A stretch of DNA of 64,000 nt from Modicisalibacter sp049808615 (GTDB taxonomy: Bacteria > Pseudomonadota > Gammaproteobacteria > Pseudomonadales > Halomonadaceae). The notes under the pieces were generated by a model. That model was not told the origin of the DNA and did not search any database. It saw nothing but the letters and a program-made list of their open reading frames with translations. Positions 1-7,266 of this stretch are shown one piece after another. The position numbers and the translations under genes were made by a program. The stretch covers positions 1-64,000 of the forward strand of contig NZ_JBNCAN010000003.1 in the NCBI RefSeq assembly GCF_049808615.1, read 5' to 3'. Position 1 is the first letter of the stretch, and every line of letters begins with the position of its first letter.

Positions 1-1
1 A

Positions 2-1123
2 CTGGCGCGGAACTTGACGTTGGGCATGGCACTGTCTGGGTGAATGGCGATATTCGCTATATTGCCATGCAGTTCAGTAGGTTAGAAGCATTCCTGGGGG
101 CCGGTCTCACGGATTCAGGTTGTTCTCATCCTGGGCTTCACTATTCTGGGTGGGCTGGTGGCTACCATTGTCACAGATGCATTCCAAAGCATAGTTGTTA
201 TTTCAGGCATAATCGTATTAGCCATTGCAGCCGTGGCCTTTGGTGGCGGCTTTGGTGATATTATGACAAACACCCCCCCAGAATATTTAGCTCCCCTGGG
301 TAAAGAAGGTTTAGGCAATGTACTCATTTTCGCCTTAACCGTAGCCCCTTTTTACTTGGTGTGGCAATCGACCTGGCAGCGCATATTTGCCTCGCGTACT
401 GAAGAGGTGGCAGTCAAAGCTGGTTTGACCGGGTTTGGAATAGTACTGGCGATTTCTTTACTACCGTACATGATAGGCGTCATTGCTCGGCAGTTCGTGC
501 CTCTCGATATGCGCCCCGATCTGATCTTTTCCTATGTTACGGTCGAGCTCTTACATCCGGCGATCGGTGGCATTGTTATCGTCGGTTTGCTATCGGCACT
601 GATGACCGGTGCGGATTCCTTCATTCTGCAGGGAAGCTCCAACCTCGCCCAGGATTTCTATCATCGCCTCATCAACCCCAGCGCAACCGAGAAGCAGAAA
701 ATGTTCGCCGCCCGATTCAGCGTCGTGATCATTTCCTCGCTCGCGGTGATAGTGGCTTATCTGTTGACCGACATCATCAGCATGTACCAGTGGGCACTGC
801 GCCTGTCCGCCACTACCCTGGTCATTCCATTCCTTGCCGTCATGTTCTGGCGTCACGCCACGGGCAAGGCCTGTCTGGCAAGCATGTGTCTTGCGGGCGC
901 CACCACCATTTTGTGGCCCTTGCTCGGGACAGGTATCGATCAGGTCTTTCCAGGCTTTCTAGTCTCGCTAGCAGTTCTCGTCGGCGTCAGCCTGGTGACC
1001 GAGCATGACCGGGACGAGAGCGTCAAGGCCGTCTACTGGGAAGACCTGCCGACGGCAGACTCACGATTGCATCCCGGCGACAGACCCATCCCGGGCGATT
1101 CCGATGCCATATCCAATCAGTGA
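2..1123 (+). pseudogene. sodium:solute symporter (SSS family), 3' part, apparently frameshifted
   Basis: The downstream 320 or so residues form a clean run of hydrophobic helices with the SSS-family signature of a sugar/proline-type Na+ symporter (VATIVTDAFQ, then SALMTGADSF). The first 120 bases carry the expected upstream helices in pieces. Frame 2 reads LTLGMALSG, then a TGA at 41-43, then MAIFA. Frame 1 then reads YIAMQFSRLEAFLG up to about 117. Frame 2 resumes at 119 with VVLILGF. One stop and two frame changes in 120 bp suggest decay, or poor sequence near a contig edge. The gene also starts outside the window. From the ATG at 158 only a C-terminal half would be made. The gene is followed immediately by the amidohydrolase, whose substrate it may once have imported (inference). 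Confidence 0.6.
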
Positions 1124-1137
1124 GAGCGACTGCCACG

Positions 1138-2763
1138 ATGACCATCATCTATTCTGCCAAGCGCATCATTACCATGAATCCCTCCCAGCCCGAGGCCACT
1201 CACATCGCCCTGCGAGAGGGTCGCATCCTGGCGGTCGGCACACAGGAGTCGATGAAGTATTTCGAGGGCGCCGACTGCGATAACCGGTTCGCAAACGATG
1301 TCATCCTGCCCGGTTTTGTCGAGGGCCATAGCCACGCCCTCGAAGGGGCACTCTGGAGCTATGGCTACCTGGGCTACTTCGGCCGAGCAGATCCGGATGG
1401 CAAGTACTGGGAAGGGTTAGGCAGCGTGCCCGCCATGCAGGCCCGACTGAGCGATTATGCGGCGGGTATAAAAGCCGAAACACCGGTCATCGCCTGGGGA
1501 TTCGATCCTGTCTACTTTCCGGAGGAACGCCTGGATCGCCATGCTTTGGACGCTGCCGTTCCTGATCGCCCGGTGGTCGTGTTTCACGCTAATCTTCATG
1601 TGATGACGGTCAATACCGCCATGCTCAAGCTAGCCAACATCGACCAAGTCAAGGATGTCGAAGGCATTCGTCTCGGCATGGATGGCAAACCCAATGGCGA
1701 GTTACAGGAAATGGCCGCCATGCACGTGGTGTTCGATGCTCTGGGCTTTAGCGTTTTCGACCTGGTGGCCTCGGTAGAAACGTTGCAACGCTACGCGAAA
1801 ATCGCCAGTCGCTGCGGCGTGACGACCATTACGGACCTGTACAACCCGCTATCCGATGAGGGTGTGGAGGCACTCGAAAACGCTACGTCTGAACCCGGTT
1901 ATCCGGTACGTCTGGTACCAGCCATGGCGGCGCTGAGTTGGTCACCCCAGGCGGGCACCGAACGGCTCCGCACCTGCCGGGCCTTGGGTAATGAAAAGCT
2001 TTATTTCGGACCGGCCAAACTGATGACCGATGGGTCGATCCAGGGTTACACAGCGCGACTCAAATGGCCTTACTATCATGACGGCAGTCCTAACGGTATC
2101 TGGAACGCACCGCCGCAACAGCTGAAAGACCTGGTGCACAGCTACCATCAGGCCGGTGCACAACTGCACATCCATTGCAATGGCGATGAAGCAGTGGATC
2201 TGATGCTCGATGCGATCGAGGAAGTCCAGGAAATGTGGCCTCGAGCGGATCATCGACATACGCTACAGCATTGCCAGATCATGGATCATGCGCAGCTCAG
2301 ACGCGCCGCGCGCCTCGGCGTTTGCTTGAATATCTTCGCCAATCATCTTTATTACTGGGGCGACATTCACCTCAAGCGCACCCTGGGCTTCGAGCGCTGT
2401 CAGCGCCTCGAACCACTGGCCTCCACAAGACGCCTGAACATCCCGTTGGCCATTCATAGTGATGCCCCGGTCACCCCGCTGGGTCCTCTATTCACAGCCT
2501 GGTGCGCGGTAATGCGCAAAAGCGCTTCCGGCATACAACTTGGTGAGCACGAGAAACTCTCTGTTGCCCAGGCCTTGGAAGCAATCACGCTGGGCGCCGC
2601 CTATACGCTGCGCATGGATCATCTGGTAGGCAGCCTGGAGATCGGAAAGTTTGCCGACATGACGGTGCTTGATGAGGACCCACTGACATGCGACCCGGAC
2701 CGGTTGAAAGATATCGGTGTGAAGGCGACGGTGCTAGGAGGTCAGGTGCATGTCAATGAGTGA
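1138..2763 (+). CDS. amidohydrolase, YtcJ-like metal-dependent hydrolase
   Basis: A 541-residue member of the amidohydrolase_3/YtcJ branch of the TIM-barrel amidohydrolase superfamily. It shows the N-terminal metal motif GHSH after LPGFVE (about residues 60-66), later histidines in LHIHCNGDEA and LQHCQIMDHA, and the catalytic-type aspartate in IHSDAPVTP. It ends in the usual beta-sandwich segment (GKFADMTVLDEDP). Such enzymes hydrolyse amides or related C-N bonds; the substrate cannot be read from sequence. An ATG at 1138 preceded by GAGAG is preferred. A GTG at 1120 overlapping the transporter stop is the alternative. It overlaps the COG0523 GTPase gene by 14 bases, so the two are probably translationally coupled. 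Confidence 0.85.
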   Translation: MTIIYSAKRIITMNPSQPEATHIALREGRILAVGTQESMKYFEGADCDNRFANDVILPGFVEGHSHALEGALWSYGYLGYFGRADPDGKYWEGLGSVPAMQARLSDYAAGIKAETPVIAWGFDPVYFPEERLDRHALDAAVPDRPVVVFHANLHVMTVNTAMLKLANIDQVKDVEGIRLGMDGKPNGELQEMAAMHVVFDALGFSVFDLVASVETLQRYAKIASRCGVTTITDLYNPLSDEGVEALENATSEPGYPVRLVPAMAALSWSPQAGTERLRTCRALGNEKLYFGPAKLMTDGSIQGYTARLKWPYYHDGSPNGIWNAPPQQLKDLVHSYHQAGAQLHIHCNGDEAVDLMLDAIEEVQEMWPRADHRHTLQHCQIMDHAQLRRAARLGVCLNIFANHLYYWGDIHLKRTLGFERCQRLEPLASTRRLNIPLAIHSDAPVTPLGPLFTAWCAVMRKSASGIQLGEHEKLSVAQALEAITLGAAYTLRMDHLVGSLEIGKFADMTVLDEDPLTCDPDRLKDIGVKATVLGGQVHVNE

Positions 2764-3700
2764 GGCTGAACAGATTCCTCTAACGGTCATCGGAGGTTTT
2801 CTGGGGGCCGGTAAGACGACTTATCTCAATGCTCTGATCAAACGCGGTCTTCCTGCCAATGCCTTGCTCGTCGTCAACGACTTTGGCGATATCAATATCG
2901 ATGCGGAACTGATCGAGTACCGTGACGACAACATCATGCAGCTCAGCAATGGCTGTGTCTGCTGCACGCTGGGCGGTACGTTGGCGGAACAACTGGCCGC
3001 CGCCCTGCGCCTTCGATCGAAGCCATCAGTGATCATCATCGAGGCAAGCGGTGTGGCCAATCCCGCCCGTATTGCCGATATTGCCAGGCTATCGTCTCGG
3101 CTGCGCCTTGCCAAGATGATATGCATCGTCGATGGAACCCAGGTGTTGAGCCACGCTGGAGACCCACTGATCGGCGACACCTGGCGTCTGCAGATAGAGT
3201 CCGCCAGGCGGATATATATTAATCGCTTGATGGCCAGCGACAAGATGGCTGTGCTCGAGCTACTTACGCAGATCAATCCCGACGCCCGGATCGAGCACAC
3301 AACGCTGCCCTTGTCGTCGTCGGGCAGCGCCCACTCGTCGGCTCCATCAACTGACACCGGATATGACACACCTTCTTCTCGTACCCACGCGAACTGGCAC
3401 TCGTTCAGCCTCACCGGCAGCACCATCATCGACAAGAGCCGTCTTGAAGCGCTGCTGGATACCTACCGCGACGTGCTCAAGCGCGCAAAGGGGTTCGTGC
3501 TCGTCGACAGTGGCTCAAGCGCCGAGCTACTGCAATACAGCGGTGGCCAGGTATCCTGGCAGCCGGTATTACGCGCCCCTGACGAGAATCGCCTGGTATT
3601 CATCGGCATCGCCGGGGCTCGCTTCAACGCACTGAGACACGCCGCTGAATTGCTGATAAAGCCAGCCTTGTTCCAATCGGCACCTTCGCAACAGCGTTAA
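2750..3700 (+). CDS. CobW/COG0523-family GTPase, putative metallochaperone
   Basis: A 316-residue G3E P-loop GTPase. It has Walker A GGFLGAGKTT near residues 15-24, a switch/Mg region NDFGDINID, the hallmark metal-binding GCVCC near residues 68-72, and ASGVANPARI. The C-terminal CobW_C domain is present. Family members deliver zinc, cobalt or other metals to client enzymes in the cytoplasm. Its start lies inside the 3' end of the amidohydrolase, a metal enzyme, so that protein is an obvious candidate client (inference). There is a histidine and serine-rich linker around residues 180-215. About 170 bases of gene-free sequence follow before the next gene. Confidence 0.85.
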   Translation: MSMSEAEQIPLTVIGGFLGAGKTTYLNALIKRGLPANALLVVNDFGDINIDAELIEYRDDNIMQLSNGCVCCTLGGTLAEQLAAALRLRSKPSVIIIEASGVANPARIADIARLSSRLRLAKMICIVDGTQVLSHAGDPLIGDTWRLQIESARRIYINRLMASDKMAVLELLTQINPDARIEHTTLPLSSSGSAHSSAPSTDTGYDTPSSRTHANWHSFSLTGSTIIDKSRLEALLDTYRDVLKRAKGFVLVDSGSSAELLQYSGGQVSWQPVLRAPDENRLVFIGIAGARFNALRHAAELLIKPALFQSAPSQQR

Positions 3701-3874
3701 ATCCATGGAATAAACGCCGCATGCTCTATGCTATGAAACAGGCCAAGTCGAACACCATCATCGCTATAGTGAAATGATTCTGTCCCTGAGCGAGTAGAAG
3801 CGACTTTTTTCTGTAGAATCGCCGCCACTCGACAACATTGGCTTTATTCATGGCACCCTACGGAGACGACCTGC

Positions 3875-5128
3875 ATGGCAGATAACGCATCTTCACAGCG
3901 CAATCTATGGCGGCGCATTCCCTTGTGGCAGAAGATTCTAGCCGGCCTGGCACTTGGGGTCGTTGCCGGTGCACTCATGGGAGAAGATGCCAGCGTCTTC
4001 AAACCCATCGGCGATATCTTTATCAGCGCCATCAAGATGCTGATCGTGCCCTTGGTTTTTTCGACCCTGATCGTCGGGATCACCGCCATGCGCGATCCGC
4101 AGAAGATGGGCCGCATCGGTGTGCGCACTATTGCGCTGTATCTGATCACGACCGCCTTCGCCATCAGCATCGGTTTGCTGGCTTCGACCATCTTTCAGCC
4201 CGGGGCCGGCCTGGATCTGAACTTCGACAAGCCGGTCCAGGCGGAAGAGGCACCGTCGCTGGTGCAGATCCTTGTCGATCTGGTACCTCAGAATCCCATC
4301 GATGCTCTGGCCAACGGTAATATTCTGCAGATCATCGTGTTTGCCATCGGCTTGGGGATTTCCCTGACCCTGATCGGTGAAAAAGGCGAGCCGGTGGTGC
4401 GCCTGTTCGAGAGCTTCGCCGAGGCCATGTACAAGCTCACCGAGATCGTCATGGCCTTCGCGCCCTTCGGCGTGTTCGGCCTGATCGCGTATGTCTCGGG
4501 GAGCTATGGGCTCGATGTACTGTTGCCATTGGCCAAAGTGATCGGCGTGGCCTATCTGGCCAGTGTGCTGCATGTACTTCTAGTCTACTCCGGGCTATTG
4601 GTCCTGCTTGGTCGCTTGAACCCCCTGCGTTATCTGAGCGGCATCCTCGATGCGCTGGTGGTCGCCTATTCGTCGGCTTCTTCCTCCGGCACCTTGCCGG
4701 TGTCCTTGCGCTGTGCCCAGAAAAACCTCGGGGTGTCCGAGGGGGTATCGGGCTTCGTGCTGCCGGTGGGGGCGACCATCAACATGGATGGCACCGCCAT
4801 CTATCAGGGGGTGGTTGCCCTGTTCATCGCTCAGTTGGTTGGCGTCGATCTCTCGCTGATGGATTACGGCATGATCATCGTCACCGGCACCCTGGCCTCG
4901 ATCGGTACCGCCGGCGTTCCCGGCGCAGGGTTGATCATGCTCTCCATCGTGCTGGCTCAGGTGGGTTTACCTCTGGAAGCTATCGCAGTGATTGCCGGTA
5001 TCGACCGCATCCTCGATATGGCCCGGACCAGCGTCAATGTGGCCGGCGATTTGATGGTCACGACTCTCGTTGGAAAAAGCGAGAAAGAACTAGATCTGGA
5101 TATCTATAATTCTAAAAATAAAGTATGA
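3875..5128 (+). CDS. dicarboxylate/amino acid:cation symporter (DAACS family)
   Basis: A 417-residue inner-membrane symporter of the GltP/DctA family. It has about eight helices, the serine-rich re-entrant loop SSASSSGTLP, and the transport-core motif GATINMDGTAIYQGV. The C-terminal half carries the second hairpin GTAGVPGAGL and the helix with MARTSVNVAGD. The family imports glutamate, aspartate or C4-dicarboxylates with Na+ or H+. Residues alone do not settle which. The gene stands alone with an upstream intergenic region of 174 bp and a strong terminator 130 bp downstream. It is probably a monocistronic unit. Confidence 0.9.
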   Translation: MADNASSQRNLWRRIPLWQKILAGLALGVVAGALMGEDASVFKPIGDIFISAIKMLIVPLVFSTLIVGITAMRDPQKMGRIGVRTIALYLITTAFAISIGLLASTIFQPGAGLDLNFDKPVQAEEAPSLVQILVDLVPQNPIDALANGNILQIIVFAIGLGISLTLIGEKGEPVVRLFESFAEAMYKLTEIVMAFAPFGVFGLIAYVSGSYGLDVLLPLAKVIGVAYLASVLHVLLVYSGLLVLLGRLNPLRYLSGILDALVVAYSSASSSGTLPVSLRCAQKNLGVSEGVSGFVLPVGATINMDGTAIYQGVVALFIAQLVGVDLSLMDYGMIIVTGTLASIGTAGVPGAGLIMLSIVLAQVGLPLEAIAVIAGIDRILDMARTSVNVAGDLMVTTLVGKSEKELDLDIYNSKNKV

Positions 5129-5260
5129 GACTTATTGAAAGAGCATTAATGTTATACAACACCGCAAGCTTCCATAACCTGGATTAACAACAACCCTGTC
5201 GATAGCTGACATCCTTTCCGCAGAGAGTATGGAGTGCTCTTTACAGCCAGGAAGGCTGCA

Positions 5261-5289
5261 TGCCCGGCCCTAGCAGGCCGGGCATTTTA
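5261..5289 (+). terminator. Rho-independent terminator
   Basis: Perfect 9-bp stem TGCCCGGCC / GGCCGGGCA with a 6-nt loop, followed by TTTTATT. It lies downstream of the symporter gene and in its direction. Confidence 0.8.
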
Positions 5290-5384
5290 TTGAATCCCTT
5301 TGATTTTCCTCACGTCCTTTTCTTTAAAAAATAGCCATCTGCTTCTACGCTATGAAGTACATACTTCGTCAAGGAAGAATCGTC

Positions 5385-5552
5385 ATGGCTGATCAACAGA
5401 CCTGTGCGTGCCCAAGCTGCAATCATGAAGTCGATACGGATCAGGCTGTCATGTCCGATGGAAAAGCCTTCTGCTGCGATGCCTGTGCATCCGGCCATCC
5501 CCAAGGGATGAAGTGCAAGCATGAAGGGTGCGGTTGCGACAAGGCAGGCTAG
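5385..5552 (+). CDS. bacterial metallothionein (SmtA/BmtA family)
   Basis: A 55-residue cysteine-rich protein with motifs CACPSCNHEV, FCCDACASGHP and CKHEGCGC, nine cysteines plus histidines, matching the prokaryotic metallothionein family. It binds Zn2+ or Cd2+ in a cluster in the cytoplasm. The chosen ATG is preceded by AGGAAG; an in-frame ATG 33 bases upstream has no good ribosome binding site. It is followed after 25 bases by another small gene on the same strand. Some bacterial metallothionein genes are controlled by metal sensors such as SmtB; no operator is obvious here. Confidence 0.88.
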   Translation: MADQQTCACPSCNHEVDTDQAVMSDGKAFCCDACASGHPQGMKCKHEGCGCDKAG

Positions 5553-5577
5553 GAACATTCACGCAAGAGGCAATACG

Positions 5578-5754
5578 ATGCAAAAGCAAGCGCGCGTAGA
5601 ACCTATCTTCGATGCCAAGGATATGAACGAAAAGATCATTGGATGGAACGTGATCGACGAAAGTCAGCCAGAAAATGAAACCGTCGTATCCGAGCACGAC
5701 ACTCAGGAAGCAGCCGTCAAAGCCGCTGAGGAATTCGAGCAGCGCGAATTCTGA
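5578..5754 (+). CDS. small hypothetical protein (58 aa)
   Basis: A 58-residue acidic protein starting MQKQARVEPIFD and ending EEFEQREF. It is not recognised as a named family. It has a beta-rich first half (IIGWNVIDE) and a charged helix (AAVKAAEEFEQ), the layout of small DUF2188-like proteins, but this is not secure. ATG at 5578 was chosen because AAGAGG lies just upstream; the open frame extends further 5' through the metallothionein end. It is probably co-transcribed with the metallothionein gene. Confidence 0.6.
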   Translation: MQKQARVEPIFDAKDMNEKIIGWNVIDESQPENETVVSEHDTQEAAVKAAEEFEQREF

Positions 5755-5766
5755 ATGATGACCGAC

Positions 5767-5790
5767 CGGCCCCCACCTCTTAGGGGGCCG
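5767..5790. terminator. stem-loop between convergent genes
   Basis: Perfect 8-bp GC stem CGGCCCCC / GGGGGCCG with an 8-nt loop, lying between the 3' ends of two convergent genes. There is no T-run on either side, so function as a bidirectional terminator is an inference. Confidence 0.5.
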
Positions 5791-5815
5791 TACCTGACAC
5801 CCATGAGCCAGCCCT

Positions 5816-6082
5816 TCATGACCTGCGCTGCGAGTTTGCACTCACCTCCGTGCGCATGGTCTCTCCTTTCAGATACTGTTCGGTGGTGAGCAGGAACAAT
5901 CGTCGGAATAGATTGTGCACGGCCTCCTCCTGCTTGAGCGCCAATACATCTGGATCTATCTGCTGGGATGAGCATTCTTGCCTCGGGTATTCCCAGGCCA
6001 GTCGCACCGATCCCGATGATGCATCGCAAATCTGAAGCGTGGGGTTGGGGCCTTTAAATTGTGTCTTGATGCGATACGGCAT
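5816..6082 (-). CDS. small hypothetical protein (88 aa), probably iron-regulated
   Basis: An 88-residue protein beginning MPYRIKTQFKGPNPTL. The start is fixed by a perfect AGGAGG seven bases upstream of ATG. A longer in-frame reading to 6160 would run through the Fur-like box and lacks a ribosome binding site. There are no membrane segments. It is not recognised as a named family. It has a beta-rich N-terminal half and a helical C-terminal half with a DVLALKQEEAVHNLFRRLF stretch. It is divergent from the C45-family gene and shares with it an intergenic region holding a Fur-like palindrome. Confidence 0.6.
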   Translation of the reverse strand: MPYRIKTQFKGPNPTLQICDASSGSVRLAWEYPRQECSSQQIDPDVLALKQEEAVHNLFRRLFLLTTEQYLKGETMRTEVSANSQRRS

Positions 6083-6101
6083 GACTACCTCCTGACGAAT
6101 T

Positions 6102-6122
6102 AAATGATAAAAATTATCATTT
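6102..6122. promoter_or_regulatory. Fur-box-like palindrome
   Basis: A perfect 9-3-9 inverted repeat, AAATGATAA / TTATCATTT. Its core GATAAAAATTATC differs from the classic Fur core GATAATnATTATC by one base. It sits 20 bp upstream of the leftward small gene and about 90 bp upstream of the rightward C45-family gene. Confidence 0.55.
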
Positions 6123-6213
6123 GCATATGAGAATCTAGGCACCCATCCCTTATCCGTCAAGAAAAAATTAAATGCTAGAGTGGTTATTGTTCCTTAGAAA
6201 CTGCGAGACACCT

Positions 6214-7251
6214 ATGCTGCCTACCCTGTTGAAAGGCGATCGCCACACTGTCGGCCAAACGCATGGACGCCACCATGCCAACAAGATTCACGACAGCATC
6301 GCTGTCTATGACCGATTATTTAAGGATTTCGTGGGCTCTTCCTGGCAACAGGCACGGCAGATGGCACCCCAGTTTCTCCCGGCCATCGAGCGCTGTTTTC
6401 CCGCCATTCTCGAAGAAGTACAAGGCATCGCCGAGGGTGCCGGAGTCGATTTCGACGATATTCTGACGCTTAATTGTCGAAGCGAGATATCACTGACTCA
6501 GGCCAGTGGCGGCTGCTCCGCCTTTTCGCTCAACCAGGGCGACCAATGGCTGGCCCAGAACTGGGACTGGCGCGCCGATCAACAGCGCAACGTGGTCGTG
6601 CTCAAGATCGAGCTCAACGACCATGCGCCATTGATCAGCATTGGTGAAGCCGGCATGGTCGGCAAGATCGGCATGAACGCTCGTGGCCTGGGTGTTTGCC
6701 TCAACGCCATTCGCTCCCAGACCTGCGGCGAAGGCCTGCCGATTCATTTTGCCCTGCGCAAGATTCTCGAAAGTCCCGATTTCGCCGCCGCTCGGCGAGT
6801 GGTCGATGAGGACCGAGTCGCCTCACCGGCCCACTTCCTGATCGCCAGTGCCGAGGGTCAGGCCACCGGCTTCGAGGTGCATCCCGGCCGCCCCGGCGAG
6901 CTTCTACCCCAGGATGGCAAGGTGCTGCACACCAACCATCTCTACGCGGACGCGACAACCGCCTGCATCGATGACTACCCTCGGCCAGATTCCCCGGTTC
7001 GATTGACAAGACTTCGACAGTTGCTGGATCAGCCCATCGAAAGCACACCGGATGCGCTGTTCGATGTGCTCAGCGACCACACCAACGCCCCCTCCTCCCT
7101 CTGCCGCCACACCAATCACGAGCAGCCCGAGGCCGAGCGGATGGAGACCCTATTCGCCGTGGTGATGAACCTAAAAAAGCGCAGACTGTGTCTGCGCTTG
7201 GGCAAGCCGTGCTCAGCGGAAGATACGCTGGATGCAAGATTGAACGAATGA
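6214..7251 (+). CDS. C45-family peptidase / acyl-CoA:6-APA acyltransferase-like Ntn hydrolase
   Basis: A 345-residue member of the AAT/C45 Ntn-hydrolase family (penicillin acyltransferase-like). Visible signatures are an N-terminal GDRHTVGQTHG, the autoprocessing nucleophile cysteine in GGCSAFSL, WLAQNWDWR, MNARGLGVCLNA, and the C-terminal CRHTN with ERMETLFAVVMNL. Family members cleave or exchange amide-linked acyl groups after self-cleavage before the Cys; the substrate is unknown here. The ATG at 6214 fits the family N-terminus better than one at 6172. The 3' end of the coding sequence contains, on the other strand, the terminator of the convergent chemoreceptor gene. A decayed paralogue of the C-terminal end lies at 9222-9350. 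Confidence 0.8.
   Translation: MLPTLLKGDRHTVGQTHGRHHANKIHDSIAVYDRLFKDFVGSSWQQARQMAPQFLPAIERCFPAILEEVQGIAEGAGVDFDDILTLNCRSEISLTQASGGCSAFSLNQGDQWLAQNWDWRADQQRNVVVLKIELNDHAPLISIGEAGMVGKIGMNARGLGVCLNAIRSQTCGEGLPIHFALRKILESPDFAAARRVVDEDRVASPAHFLIASAEGQATGFEVHPGRPGELLPQDGKVLHTNHLYADATTACIDDYPRPDSPVRLTRLRQLLDQPIESTPDALFDVLSDHTNAPSSLCRHTNHEQPEAERMETLFAVVMNLKKRRLCLRLGKPCSAEDTLDARLNE
7173..7199 (-). terminator. Rho-independent terminator of the chemoreceptor gene, inside the convergent CDS
   Basis: On the minus strand: a perfect 10-bp stem AAGCGCAGAC / GTCTGCGCTT, a 3-nt loop and a run of six T. It is 70 bp past the chemoreceptor stop and lies within the 3' coding end of the C45-family gene. Confidence 0.8.
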
Positions 7252-7266
7252 TGGCTCGCGAGTGTT

